IMG/VR virus record: IMGVR_UViG_3300046001_004308
Coordinates: 1 to 41,145 of that record
Source: a virus
Direction: 5' to 3' (one strand)
DNA length: 41,145 bases
The position numbers and the translations under genes are program-made. The notes below the pieces were generated by a model. That model made no database searches, was not told where the DNA came from, and saw only the letters and a program-made list of their open reading frames with translations. Positions 8,410-15,065 of this stretch are shown piece after piece (position 1 is the stretch's first letter; each line of letters opens with the position of its first letter).

Positions 8410-8885
8410 CGGTCCCCTGGGTATGGCAGCGGGACGCCGGAATCCTGAAGGTTGACGGGACCGATTACGAGTGCCTGTCAAACGTCCGGAACGAATTGAA
8501 CGGGAAGCGCCGCCTTCACGACTCGAAAGAGGTTGTTCGCATGATCCCGACATCCCACCCATACATGCCGCGACCGTTCCCCCTGGGTAGATGGTCCATC
8601 CTGGGGGTGATACGCAGGCACCCCGGAGATCCACGGTACAACGTGCTTGGGCCGGTTTTCATCCGCACCGACGCAAGCCAGGTCCTGCCCGTCTGGGCGC
8701 TTGACAGCCTGGGAGGTTACGACCACGAGACAGACGAGCTGGTTATGGATACGGCATACGGCTTGCACGCTTCCCCTGACTCGCTGACAACTTGGGGGTG
8801 CGGGCGGCTTTCATCGGCGACCGTCGCCCGCGAGCTGGGGCGGCTGGTGGACATAAACGACAGGATAATTCTGGAGGTGGTTTAA
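8406..8885 (+). CDS. Putative cell-wall enzyme, L,D-transpeptidase (YkuD)-like
   Basis: ATG 8406 overlaps the previous stop (ATGA), which gives 159 residues. The C-terminal part reads YGLHASPDSLTTWGCGRLSS and then ends in NDRIILEVV. A His followed by a (S/T)xGCxRL-type motif near residues 120-135, then a short helix and a final strand, is the signature seen in YkuD-fold enzymes, where the Cys is catalytic. DUF5675-like phage lysis proteins have a related His...GC pattern and are the main alternative. Position between two membrane proteins of the lysis block supports a peptidoglycan role. Confidence 0.5.
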   Translation: MTVPWVWQRDAGILKVDGTDYECLSNVRNELNGKRRLHDSKEVVRMIPTSHPYMPRPFPLGRWSILGVIRRHPGDPRYNVLGPVFIRTDASQVLPVWALDSLGGYDHETDELVMDTAYGLHASPDSLTTWGCGRLSSATVARELGRLVDINDRIILEVV

Positions 8886-9313
8886 TGGGGTTCGGGTTAG
8901 ACCTTAAAGGCATTGGCGACATACTCACCGGAGCCGGGACACTCGCAAAGGATGTCCGCTCAGCAGTAACCGGCGAGATAAGCCCGGAAAAGAAGGCGGA
9001 ACTCGCTTTGAAGGCGCAGGAAATGGAGCTGGCACTTTCAACCGCCCAGACCCGCATAAACGAGATCGAGGCGGGATCAAGTAAGTGGTTTGTGGCATCC
9101 TGGCGGCCTGCCGTAGGATGGATATGCGCCATGGGTCTTTTCTACGGGACCATCGGCAAGCCCTTCATCGAGTTTATAGCCCGTGTTTTCGGGTACGCGG
9201 GTGAATTCCCGGCGATAGACTCCGACACCCTGAACACCACTCTTTTCGGGATGCTCGGCCTTGGCGTCATGCGTACCGCCGAAAAGATCAAGGGTGCCGC
9301 CGGTAATCACTAA
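8885..9313 (+). CDS. Holin of the three-TM GTA type
   Basis: ATG 8885 overlaps the upstream TAA, giving 142 residues. An amphipathic N-terminal half (SPEKKAELALKAQEMELAL) is followed by WRPAVGWICAMGLFYGTIG and a closing FGMLGLGVMRTAEKIKG. The WRP..GW start and LGLG..RT.EKIKG end are the hallmark of the 3-TM holin family described from gene transfer agents. It would form the membrane lesions that release wall enzymes. It is the last gene before a strong terminator. Confidence 0.85.
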   Translation: MGFGLDLKGIGDILTGAGTLAKDVRSAVTGEISPEKKAELALKAQEMELALSTAQTRINEIEAGSSKWFVASWRPAVGWICAMGLFYGTIGKPFIEFIARVFGYAGEFPAIDSDTLNTTLFGMLGLGVMRTAEKIKGAAGNH

Positions 9314-9398
9314 ATCAACGCCATAGCGCATCGCCAACGGCCCTTGGCTGGCCTCAGGTGGGCTTTTGCGGCGCTTTACTGCTGACACAACCCCTACA

Positions 9399-9430
9399 GC
9401 CCTGCCCTTCACCGGGCGGGGCTTTTTTTT
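9399..9430 (+). terminator. Strong rho-independent terminator after the tail/lysis operon
   Basis: GCCCTGCCC (9399-9407) pairs with GGGCGGGGC (9414-9422) across a six-base loop, with one G.U pair, and is followed by eight T residues. A weaker GCCC...GGGC hairpin with TTTT lies just upstream near 9340-9366. Together they close the late tail and lysis operon and insulate the early promoter that follows. Confidence 0.9.
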
Positions 9431-9465
9431 GTCGAAAAATAATTGAAAATAATTGAAATAATCGC

Positions 9466-9494
9466 TTGACAGGCTAACCGATTGGGTATATAGT
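9466..9494 (+). promoter_or_regulatory. Sigma70 promoter of the early operon
   Basis: TTGACA (9466-9471), a 17-bp spacer and TATAGT (9489-9494) give 11 of 12 consensus bases. The predicted start near 9501 leaves a short leader with AAGGGGG before ATG 9519. It lies between the lysis terminator and the run of small genes, so it is likely a major early promoter. Confidence 0.88.
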
Positions 9495-9518
9495 TATATC
9501 AAGGTTAAGGGGGACAAG

Positions 9519-9737
9519 ATGGTACAGATTACAAAGACTGATGGATCGGTAGTAGAGATGGCCGGGTCGATGAGTGACAAGCTTTTTGCCAGGCTTGCCA
9601 AGACCCAGGGATGGGCGTCATACAAAGAGACGATCATGACCAGAGAGCAGGCGCTGGCCAAGATGAGTGATAAGGACCGCGAGGCCAAAGCTTACTATGA
9701 CAGCAAGGCCAGGACCGAAAAGGCTCTTAATTTCTAG
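9519..9737 (+). CDS. Small hypothetical early protein
   Basis: This 72-residue acidic/basic mixed protein (starts MVQITKTDGSVVEMAG) is the first gene from the consensus promoter and has an excellent Shine-Dalgarno site. The C-terminal half is helical and charged. As the first-expressed gene it is a candidate host-takeover or counter-defence protein, but nothing in the sequence identifies a function. Confidence 0.65.
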   Translation: MVQITKTDGSVVEMAGSMSDKLFARLAKTQGWASYKETIMTREQALAKMSDKDREAKAYYDSKARTEKALNF

Positions 9738-9743
9738 GGGGGC

Positions 9744-10031
9744 ATGATGTATATATCAGGAGTACGGGATAGGCTAACCGGAGAGGTGGTTTATCAGGCA
9801 ACTGGCGAGACGTATTTTGATGCTCACAAAAAGTCAGAAAAATGGTGCAAGGCAAACCTTGGAGAGCGGGGTGCTATCATTGATGACCTGAAATCAGCCG
9901 CCTCCGCCCTCGGCAAGAAGGGCGGCGCGTCAAGGTCCGAGGCCAAGCGCCGGGCCGCGAAAGAGAACGGCAAGAAGGGCGGACGCCCCAAGAAGGTTGC
10001 ACCGCCCGAACCAGTCGAGGTGCAACCATGA
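9744..10031 (+). CDS. Small basic protein with GKKGG motifs
   Basis: The protein has 95 residues (or 94 from the second ATG at 9747). The N-terminal half looks like a small folded domain. The C-terminal half is basic, with two GKKGG motifs around RSEAKRRAAKENGKKGGRPK. This tail is widespread in small phage and plasmid proteins and resembles AT-hook/KGG nucleic-acid-binding segments. It ends in a proline-rich stretch that overlaps the next start by four bases. A DNA- or RNA-binding role is an inference. Confidence 0.6.
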   Translation: MMYISGVRDRLTGEVVYQATGETYFDAHKKSEKWCKANLGERGAIIDDLKSAASALGKKGGASRSEAKRRAAKENGKKGGRPKKVAPPEPVEVQP

Positions 10032-10240
10032 ACCAAGATCAATACGACCTGCTTTTCAAGCTCTTGATCGAGGGATCGACAAGCCTATACTTGAAAGGCG
10101 AAAAGATGATGACATCGGCCCCGGCCAGTATCTGCATAGCGTTGACGGAAACGCTCGGGCCGGAAGAGCGGGAGAAACTCAGGGCGACTATGAAAGCGGC
10201 AAGCGACGCCGCGCTATCAAAATACAGGGGTGAGGCATGA
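10028..10240 (+). CDS. Small hypothetical early protein
   Basis: A 70-residue, probably all-helical protein starts in an ATGA overlap and ends in another. No membrane segment, Cys pair or known motif is visible. Its only support is the unbroken translational coupling on both sides. Confidence 0.55.
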   Translation: MNQDQYDLLFKLLIEGSTSLYLKGEKMMTSAPASICIALTETLGPEEREKLRATMKAASDAALSKYRGEA

Positions 10241-10344
10241 AGATCAAGCGTGAGGATAGAATGTGGTACGTGTTTATCTGCGGTCGGTGGGTGCCCGTGG
10301 GGACGCTGAAAAACGCCATTGTAGCCATGGAGGTGCGGAAATGA
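10237..10344 (+). CDS. Very small hypothetical protein (35 aa)
   Basis: ATG 10237 overlaps the previous stop codon, and the TGA at 10342 overlaps the next start. The 35-residue product (starts MKIKREDRMWYVFICGRW) is basic and aromatic. It is supported by seamless coupling with its neighbours and by the lack of any other gene in this gap. Function is unknown. Confidence 0.5.
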   Translation: MKIKREDRMWYVFICGRWVPVGTLKNAIVAMEVRK

Positions 10345-10475
10345 TGGTGCTTTCGTACATCGTCGCAGGATTCGCCATCGCCTTCGTTGTTATTTTCGGG
10401 CTTGGATCTGTTTACCTTGCCCGGGAAAACTCGAAGCGCCGCCACTCCGAGACCATCAAGAGGTTGCCCCTGTGA
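10341..10475 (+). CDS. Small single-pass membrane protein (44 aa)
   Basis: It starts at ATG 10341 (or 10344) overlapping the previous stop. A single transmembrane helix, YIVAGFAIAFVVIFGLGSVY, is followed by a basic tail (RENSKRRH), which predicts an N-out, C-in orientation. Small early membrane proteins of this form are often superinfection-exclusion or host-modulating factors; here that is only an inference. Confidence 0.55.
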   Translation: MMVLSYIVAGFAIAFVVIFGLGSVYLARENSKRRHSETIKRLPL

Positions 10476-10768
10476 AATACGGCAAGGCAAAGCGCGGGCG
10501 GTCATACGCCGAGAATAAGGCCATGGCCGCCTACCGCCTTGAGCACCCGGTTTGCGAGGCTTGCGGACGGGAGCAGTCCCAGCACACGCACCACATAATC
10601 ACAAAGCGCGCCGGTGGACCGGGGGAGTCGTGGAACTTCCTGGCCCTTTGCGCCGTGTGTCACTCGACAATCCACGATGCGGGGTGGAAAAGTTCATGCG
10701 ACCGGTTCCCCCGGATAGCGGGGAAGATCGTGTCAGCCCGTGTCATGGATGGTAGAAGTCTTAAATAG
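10472..10768 (+). CDS. HNH endonuclease
   Basis: GTG 10472 overlaps the upstream TGA, giving 98 residues. The fold is read from CEACGREQSQHTHHIITKR, then ESWNFLALCAVCHSTIHDAG: a CxxC...CxxC zinc frame with the HH pair, the central Asn and the last His of the HNH metal site all present. Free-standing HNH proteins in phages can nick DNA in packaging, recombination or homing. This one is far from the terminase genes, so a recombination or host-DNA role is equally possible. Confidence 0.8.
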   Translation: MKYGKAKRGRSYAENKAMAAYRLEHPVCEACGREQSQHTHHIITKRAGGPGESWNFLALCAVCHSTIHDAGWKSSCDRFPRIAGKIVSARVMDGRSLK

Positions 10769-10775
10769 AATAAAC

Positions 10776-10856
10776 GAAGGGGCGGCTAAGTGCGTCATGG
10801 GACTCAGCCGGGAATGCGCATCCGGTGCCAGGCTGGTTCGACTCCAGCCCCCTTCA
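10776..10856 (+). tRNA. Degenerate tRNA or tRNA-like element, possibly Arg (GCG)
   Basis: A seven-pair acceptor stem, GAAGGGG (10776) with CCCCTTC (10849), and a perfect T arm, GCTGG-TTCGACT-CCAGC (10832-10848), are clear, with A at the discriminator position. The anticodon arm is poor: CGGGA-ATGCGCA-TCCGG has one mismatch and would read anticodon GCG. The D region is too long (GGCT...AGCC with 18 bases between). No CCA is encoded. It may be a decayed tRNA, an odd functional tRNA or a tRNA mimic. It lies seven bases after the HNH stop codon. Confidence 0.4.
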
Positions 10857-10882
10857 TACCCCGCACGGTGTTTCGGCCCGGC

Positions 10883-10977
10883 GGTCAATCTGTCCGCTCT
10901 TGACCCCGGAGACCATAGGGGTGGGTACTGGTGTAACAGCCCCGCGCCGCCGTTGGCGCAACACGGGGCGCATTTTT
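10883..10977 (+). terminator. Inverted repeats and terminator-like hairpin upstream of ssb
   Basis: GGTCAA (10883-10888) and TTGACC (10900-10905) form an inverted repeat. GCCCCG (10939-10944) pairs with CGGGGC (10964-10969), with an inner GCGCC/GGCGC stem, and is followed after three bases by TTTTT. This looks like a terminator or attenuator between the tRNA-like element and ssb. I see no convincing promoter in this gap (10769-10999) and no coding frame I trust. Confidence 0.45.
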
Positions 10978-10999
10978 ACAACGGAGGGGACAGGTGGAC

Positions 11000-11290
11000 A
11001 TGCTCAATTCGCTTTTAATCGAAGGCCGGATCTTTGGGGAGGTGGAGGCATTGCAGACCCCGAAAGGCATCCCGGTAGCGCTATTCAGCGTAGCGTCAGA
11101 TCGTTTCGAGAATCAGGAAAAGCACGCCATCGTTGTAGATGTCGAGGCCTATGGAAAACTTGCCGCGAACCTTGAAGGGCTGAAGGACGGTACGGCAATT
11201 CGCATTGCTGGCCGGCTCGCATATAAATGGGGGGATGCAGGCAAGCGCGTTGTCGTTATCGCCGAGCACGTGGAATTCAAGCCGATATAG
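11000..11290 (+). CDS. ssb: Single-stranded DNA-binding protein, short OB fold
   Basis: ATG 11000 lies ten bases after GGAGGGG; the GTG at 10994 is possible but too close to that site. The 96 residues begin LNSLLIEGRI and contain TPKGIPVALFSVASDRFE, IVVDVEAYGKLAANL, DGTAIRIAGRL and a final VVVIAEHVEF, the strand order of bacterial SSB OB folds. The acidic C-terminal tip of full-length SSB is missing, so it may not recruit partners by the usual route. It would coat single strands in replication and recombination. Confidence 0.85.
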   Translation: MLNSLLIEGRIFGEVEALQTPKGIPVALFSVASDRFENQEKHAIVVDVEAYGKLAANLEGLKDGTAIRIAGRLAYKWGDAGKRVVVIAEHVEFKPI

Positions 11291-11291
11291 C

Positions 11292-11750
11292 ATGTGTGCC
11301 ATAGCCTTCGCCGCTTTTGTCCTGGTGTCGTCAAGCCTGAGCGCAGACCAGATCGGAGCCGAGACGCTTTCCAGGGTGCTTGCCATCGGTGATGCCGAGG
11401 GGGTTCCCCGTTCCGTGGTGTTCGCGCTCATGGCAGAGGAGTCAGGCGGGGACGCGGAGGCGGTGAGCTGGATGACACGTGAGGGCTACCGGAGCGAGGG
11501 GCTATTCCAGCTCTACACCCGCCCGGATAACATCGGACACCTGCTGGACTGCCACTGGCGGGGAGACCGGAGGGCGTTCAGGATCATGGACCCGATAGAC
11601 AATTCACGGGTGGCGCTGGCCTACCTTGCCGACTTGCACCGGCGATTCGGCAACTGGTTCCAGGCACTACTTTTCTACAATTGCGGGCGTGTTGTAGACG
11701 CCCCGGAAAGCACGCGGGCTTATGCCAAAAGGATCATAAATGCGAGGTGA
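11292..11750 (+). CDS. Exported lytic transglycosylase (SLT fold)
   Basis: ATG 11292 follows the ssb stop by one base, giving 152 residues. The first about 18 residues (CAIAFAAFVLVSSSLSA) look like a signal peptide or signal-arrest-release segment, although no positive charge precedes it; an upstream ATG at 11235 would supply one. The catalytic core is VPRSVVFALMAEESGGDAEA, with Glu in ESGG, then GLFQLY, matching the goose-type/SLT pattern ES..GLMQ. It cleaves glycan strands in the periplasm. Its place in the early region, far from the holin, is unusual for an endolysin; a role in DNA entry is an alternative. Confidence 0.75.
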   Translation: MCAIAFAAFVLVSSSLSADQIGAETLSRVLAIGDAEGVPRSVVFALMAEESGGDAEAVSWMTREGYRSEGLFQLYTRPDNIGHLLDCHWRGDRRAFRIMDPIDNSRVALAYLADLHRRFGNWFQALLFYNCGRVVDAPESTRAYAKRIINAR

Positions 11751-11754
11751 CAGA

Positions 11755-12066
11755 ATGACGCTTGAAGAGATCGAACAGACGGCAAGCTATGCCCTGGACG
11801 TGTTCGGGGACGAATGCCAGATACTCAAATGCGCCCAGGAATGCGCCGAGGCTTCCGCCGCCCTGCTGAAATTCCACGAACGCGGGGACATCCGGGACCG
11901 GGACCATGCCGCAGAGGAACTTGCCGACGCGCTATTGTCCATAACATCGGCGCAACAGGTGATCGGAATTGACCTGGTGGCTGAATGGTTGCAGACGAAG
12001 GCCGTGAGACTCCAAGCCCGTGTCAACAGCGAGCTGGATTATATGGAGGATGAACCATGTCATTAA
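11755..12066 (+). CDS. MazG-like NTP pyrophosphohydrolase
   Basis: I chose ATG 11755 because GAGGTG lies seven bases before it; ATG 11740 is possible. The 103-residue protein is all-helical with KCAQECAEASAALLKF and, further on, AAEELADALLSITSAQQ. These supply the ExxxE and ExxD metal-binding acids of MazG/all-alpha NTP-PPases. Phage MazG-like enzymes clear non-canonical or signalling nucleotides. The C-terminus overlaps the next gene by ten bases. Confidence 0.7.
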   Translation: MTLEEIEQTASYALDVFGDECQILKCAQECAEASAALLKFHERGDIRDRDHAAEELADALLSITSAQQVIGIDLVAEWLQTKAVRLQARVNSELDYMEDEPCH

Positions 12067-12362
12067 AACCTATATGGGTTGTGATTGACAACAGGATTGT
12101 CAGGTTCGGGAAAATAGCCGATTGCATGAAGCTTCTGGGCATCAAGCAATCCACGGTCTACACCTACCGATTACGCGCCCGCCAGGAAGGCAAGCACGAG
12201 TTCGCCATAAACGGCATCCGCTTCTTTACCGCAGATCCCGGTAACATCCTGAACGAACCCGGCGACAAACTGCTGGACCTGTTCCGCAAGATGGGGCACA
12301 AGCGTTTGCTTTCCGGGCTATGCACGCGGCGTCAGGGTGTCTGCCGTGGGCAATGGGTCTGA
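12057..12362 (+). CDS. Hypothetical protein, possible helix-turn-helix DNA-binding
   Basis: This 101-residue protein has a strong GGAGG site upstream. KIADCMKLLGIKQSTVYTYR looks like a helix-turn-helix with the turn at LLGIKQS, followed by a basic segment and a short beta strand (HEFAINGIRFFT). It could be a small regulator. Its last 15 codons overlap the end of the ribbon-helix-helix gene on the other strand, so the two genes converge. Confidence 0.5.
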   Translation: MSLKPIWVVIDNRIVRFGKIADCMKLLGIKQSTVYTYRLRARQEGKHEFAINGIRFFTADPGNILNEPGDKLLDLFRKMGHKRLLSGLCTRRQGVCRGQWV

Positions 12363-12515
12363 GCGCCGGAACGTTTCCGGGTGCTTGTCCCTCGTGTGCA
12401 GTACTACGCACCGGCGGCAATACGAGGCAAGGTCAAGCCCTTCAATTCTCGCGGCATCCTTCACGGCCATGAGATCCGACTTTTCAAAACGTATACTGAC
12501 TGCTGGTTCTTTCAT
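12318..12515 (-). CDS. Ribbon-helix-helix repressor-like protein
   Basis: This is the only convincing minus-strand gene in the window (65 residues). The start, AVSIRFEKSDLMAVKDAARI, then LASYCRRCV, fits a ribbon-helix-helix (Arc/MetJ class): one basic beta strand followed by two helices. The residues of the strand (Ser, Arg, Glu) would read DNA as a dimer. It is transcribed from a promoter facing away from the promoter of the recombination operon, with the start codon at the predicted transcription start. That places it as the likely repressor of the switch. Its C-terminal 30 residues are basic and possibly disordered. Confidence 0.72.
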   Translation of the reverse strand: MKEPAVSIRFEKSDLMAVKDAARIEGLDLASYCRRCVVLHTRDKHPETFRRSDPLPTADTLTPRA

Positions 12516-12521
12516 AATCTA

Positions 12522-12550
12522 AGGATATGCACGCAGTCAAAAAATGTCAA
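12522..12550 (-). promoter_or_regulatory. Leftward promoter for the ribbon-helix-helix gene, predicted leaderless
   Basis: On the minus strand TTGACA (12550-12545) is followed by a 17-base spacer and TATCCT (12527-12522). Only six bases (TAGATT) separate the -10 box from ATG 12515, so transcription should start at or next to the start codon. No Shine-Dalgarno sequence is visible. This is the arrangement of lambda cI transcribed from PRM. Confidence 0.7.
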
Positions 12551-12568
12551 TAGTACCATTATAGGCTC

Positions 12569-12598
12569 TTGACAGATTGCCATAGCATACATTATACT
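12569..12598 (+). promoter_or_regulatory. Rightward promoter for the recombination operon
   Basis: TTGACA (12569-12574), an 18-base spacer and TATACT (12593-12598) precede a short leader with AAGGAGGG and ATG 12624. Its -35 box lies back to back with the leftward -35 box, 18 bases apart (12551-12568), so a dimer bound between them could control both. The first 14 bases, TTGACAGATTGCCA, recur exactly in the promoter at 21106. Confidence 0.82.
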
Positions 12599-12623
12599 AT
12601 CATTAGATATTAAGGAGGGCTAC

Positions 12624-13490
12624 ATGATCGACACGCAGGACTTGACTTTAGTGGTGCGGGAACAGCTTCCCGGCTCGCTTATCACCAACGCTTTGGAGAT
12701 CAAGGCATACGTGACCGAGCGGGTGAAGGACTACATCCCCGAGAATTACTACGACAATTTAGACGCGGCGAAGAAGGACCGCGCCGAACTGAACACCGCC
12801 GCAAAGACCCTGAACGCAAAAAGGCTGGAACTGGAAAAGGCTTTCAATAAGCCCTTTGAAGAGTTCAAGGCCATCATAAACGACACGGTTAAGGCCATCA
12901 CCTTTGCCAGCTCGAAACTTGACGAAGTGGTAAAGGCAGTCGAGGAAACGGAAAAGGCCGAAAAGCGGATCGAGATAGATTCGATATGGAAAACGACCGG
13001 CTTCGACCTGTTTCCACTTGACCGCGTATTTGACCAAAAGTGGCTTAACAAAGGGTCAAAACTCAAGGACATCAAGGCCGAGATCCAGAGGATCATCGGG
13101 AAAACCTTCGAGGACCTGAAAACCATCGAGGCCATCGGGTCCGACGTTGACCAGGTAAAAGCCCTTTACATCGACACCCTGGACATCGGCCAGGCGTTGG
13201 CGAAAGGCCAGCAGTTGAAGGCCAACCGCGAACGGCTGGAGCGCGAGGCCGCCGCCCGTCCTGAACGGGAACACACCGAGCACATCGAAAACGCCCGCGT
13301 CGAGCTGGCGAAGGAAGCCGCAACTCTTGTCGTGCAGGACCAAGTGGCAAGCCTTGCCGCTGACGCAGACGAAGAGGAAGCGAAAGACCCGATCATAGAA
13401 TATACGCTTACTTTCCGTGGTACACGGTCGCAGCTGGTGGCAATGAAAGCGTACATGCTCGATCTTGGCATCGAGTACAGCAAGGTATAG
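12624..13490 (+). CDS. DUF1351-family protein, recombination module
   Basis: This 288-residue protein has a perfect AAGGAGGG site. A long helical hairpin (LNTAAKTLNAKRLELEKAF, FEEFKAIINDTVKAI) is followed by a compact domain (FDQKWLNKGSKLKDIKAEI) and an acidic tail region. This is the layout of DUF1351 proteins, which in phages usually sit beside single-strand annealing proteins of the RecT/Bet/Erf type. No annealing protein is obvious next door, although the gene at 13514 may take that place. Biochemical function is unknown. Confidence 0.65.
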   Translation: MIDTQDLTLVVREQLPGSLITNALEIKAYVTERVKDYIPENYYDNLDAAKKDRAELNTAAKTLNAKRLELEKAFNKPFEEFKAIINDTVKAITFASSKLDEVVKAVEETEKAEKRIEIDSIWKTTGFDLFPLDRVFDQKWLNKGSKLKDIKAEIQRIIGKTFEDLKTIEAIGSDVDQVKALYIDTLDIGQALAKGQQLKANRERLEREAAARPEREHTEHIENARVELAKEAATLVVQDQVASLAADADEEEAKDPIIEYTLTFRGTRSQLVAMKAYMLDLGIEYSKV

Positions 13491-13513
13491 CCGAAAGGCA
13501 AAGGAAGGACAGA

Positions 13514-14080
13514 ATGGGAGTAATAGCGACAGATACAGGCGGGGATTTCGAGCCTATCCCTTTAGGGCTTCACCGGGCAATCTGCCTTAATGTATTTGAC
13601 ATCGGATTCCAGCCCGGATACCAGGGCGCACCGCCAGCCCACAAGGTCGTGATCCTTTGGGAGATAGAGCCGAGGAACCGGCAGGGCAAGCGCTTCACCA
13701 TCACCAAGTTCTACACCCTGAGCCTGTTCGAGAAAGCCACACTTGGAGCCGACCTTATTTCCTGGAGGGGCAAGCCCTTCACCGACGCCGAGCGGAAAGG
13801 ATTCGACCTTGACGCGATCAAGGGCAAACCCTGCCAGCTCAACATCGTACCCAAGGGCGAGAAGGCCGCCATAGCTTCCGTCCTGCCGGCCCAGAGGGTA
13901 GCCAACCCCGCGACCGGGAAAAATGAGCCAACCATACATTGGCAACCGGAGACACCGGCATCCTTCGTGCCCAACTTCGTCGAGCGGATGATAGCCCAAC
14001 AGCTACCACCCCCAACCCCTACAACGGGAACCACCATGCGCGAGAGCGACGACGGGTTTGCAGATGAGATCCCTTTTTGA
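13514..14080 (+). CDS. Single-strand-binding-like protein with SSB-type acidic tip
   Basis: This 188-residue protein ends in DDGFADEIPF, which closely matches the DDDIPF tip used by bacterial SSB to recruit replication and repair proteins. The core is beta-rich (HKVVILWEIEP, KRFTITKFYTLSL, GKPCQLNIVP), as expected of an OB fold, and is followed by a Pro/Thr-rich linker (PPPTPTTGTT), again as in SSB. It is unrelated in sequence to the short SSB at 11000. I infer that it binds ssDNA and brings host partners to it. Confidence 0.6.
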   Translation: MGVIATDTGGDFEPIPLGLHRAICLNVFDIGFQPGYQGAPPAHKVVILWEIEPRNRQGKRFTITKFYTLSLFEKATLGADLISWRGKPFTDAERKGFDLDAIKGKPCQLNIVPKGEKAAIASVLPAQRVANPATGKNEPTIHWQPETPASFVPNFVERMIAQQLPPPTPTTGTTMRESDDGFADEIPF

Positions 14081-14092
14081 TCAGGCGATAAG

Positions 14093-14560
14093 ATGACCAT
14101 AACCATAACTTCACCCGGTGAGTACGTAGCCAAGACAAAGGATGTTCCCAAAGTCGGGCGAAGTTATGCGCTTGACGACCTCACCACTGGCACGGGGGCG
14201 CAGAACAGGGCGTTCCATTCCCTGCTCACCGAGTATTGGACATCCGGGGCGCACAGCTACAACGCCAAGACCTTCGACGAGTTCCGGGACAAGATCAAGC
14301 GTTCCCTGGGAGCTGGTGCCGAGCGGTACCTGTACGTCGAGCTGGTGGACGGTCTGCCGGTTATCCGCGACGTCAAGAAGCGCAAGGATATACCTGCAGG
14401 CACGCCTCCGGAGCTGTGCAGGCAACGGCTAAAGAGCTGGAGCAAGTACACAAAGACCGAGCGGACGGACACGATAGACCGGCTGATTGCCGAGATGCAC
14501 CAGGCCGGAGTGAACAGCGACAAGTTCCAACAGATTCTAGAGGGGATGGAGGCACGATGA
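14093..14560 (+). CDS. Conserved phage hypothetical protein of the recombination module
   Basis: This 155-residue protein has a central segment (GTGAQNRAFHSLLTEYWTSG) weakly like the start of NinB-type recombination proteins (pattern QNR..W.LL), followed by a helical C-terminus. Its neighbours are an SSB-like protein and DUF1351. I treat NinB-like as a hypothesis. It overlaps the next gene in an ATGA. Confidence 0.45.
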   Translation: MTITITSPGEYVAKTKDVPKVGRSYALDDLTTGTGAQNRAFHSLLTEYWTSGAHSYNAKTFDEFRDKIKRSLGAGAERYLYVELVDGLPVIRDVKKRKDIPAGTPPELCRQRLKSWSKYTKTERTDTIDRLIAEMHQAGVNSDKFQQILEGMEAR

Positions 14561-14709
14561 CGCACCGCGAGACTCTCGCATGGTTCCGCGACAACCCCGG
14601 CCCGGACAACGTGGCCATCTCAGCCCCACGGCGCACAGCCTGCGGGCTACCATCGACAACGGGAAGGGGACGGCCATACTACGAGCCTAAGAAGAGGGGG
14701 AAGAAGTGA
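14557..14709 (+). CDS. Small hypothetical basic protein (50 aa)
   Basis: ATG 14557 overlaps the previous stop and TGA 14707 overlaps the next GTG. The product begins MTHRETLAWFRDNPG and ends in a basic tail (YYEPKKRGKK). Tight coupling on both sides is the main support. Function is unknown. Confidence 0.5.
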   Translation: MTHRETLAWFRDNPGPDNVAISAPRRTACGLPSTTGRGRPYYEPKKRGKK

Positions 14710-15056
14710 ACATAGACCAGTTATTGGAAGCGGCCGACAAGGCATCTCCGGGTCCATGGCACGTATCTGGCGAAGGGATCTACCGTGAGAATGGACTATG
14801 CTCAATCGCCCGCATCGGCAACGCCATGTCTGCGGTTGCGGGAACTGAGGAAGCAAACGCCACCATCATAGCAGGAGCACCCCAGCTCGCCGCCGAGGTC
14901 AGGCGGTTGAGGGAGCGCGAGCGGGTGTTGGTTGAGGCGCTTGGATATGTGGTGTGTTGCGACGTGAATCAAATGACATCGAGTATATCGCCTATAACGA
15001 GACTCAGGCTTGCGGCAAACCGCGCACGTGCCGTCCTTGAAGCGGTGAAGGAGTAG
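14706..15056 (+). CDS. Hypothetical protein, Ea22-like pattern
   Basis: GTG 14706 overlaps the stop codon before it. The 116-residue protein begins with the pattern AADKASPGPWHVSG and then has ANATIIAGAPQLAAEVRRLR leading into a short coiled coil. This combination is common in phage early-region proteins of the Ea22/ead type, which are dispensable and of unknown function. Confidence 0.55.
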   Translation: MNIDQLLEAADKASPGPWHVSGEGIYRENGLCSIARIGNAMSAVAGTEEANATIIAGAPQLAAEVRRLRERERVLVEALGYVVCCDVNQMTSSISPITRLRLAANRARAVLEAVKE

Positions 15057-15065
15057 GAAGCAGGG

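Noticed and set aside
9471-9780. AGGCTAACCG repeated at 9471-9480 and 9771-9780, exactly 300 bases apart
   Set aside because: The first lies in the promoter spacer and the second is coding (DRLTG); a single 10-base match with no flanking similarity is probably chance.
10740-11175. Two overlapping + strand open frames (10740-11018 and 10825-11175) across the tRNA-like element and ssb start
   Set aside because: They cover the tRNA-like element and the terminator hairpin, have no ribosome binding sites, and their sequences are Pro/Arg/Gly-rich without domain character.
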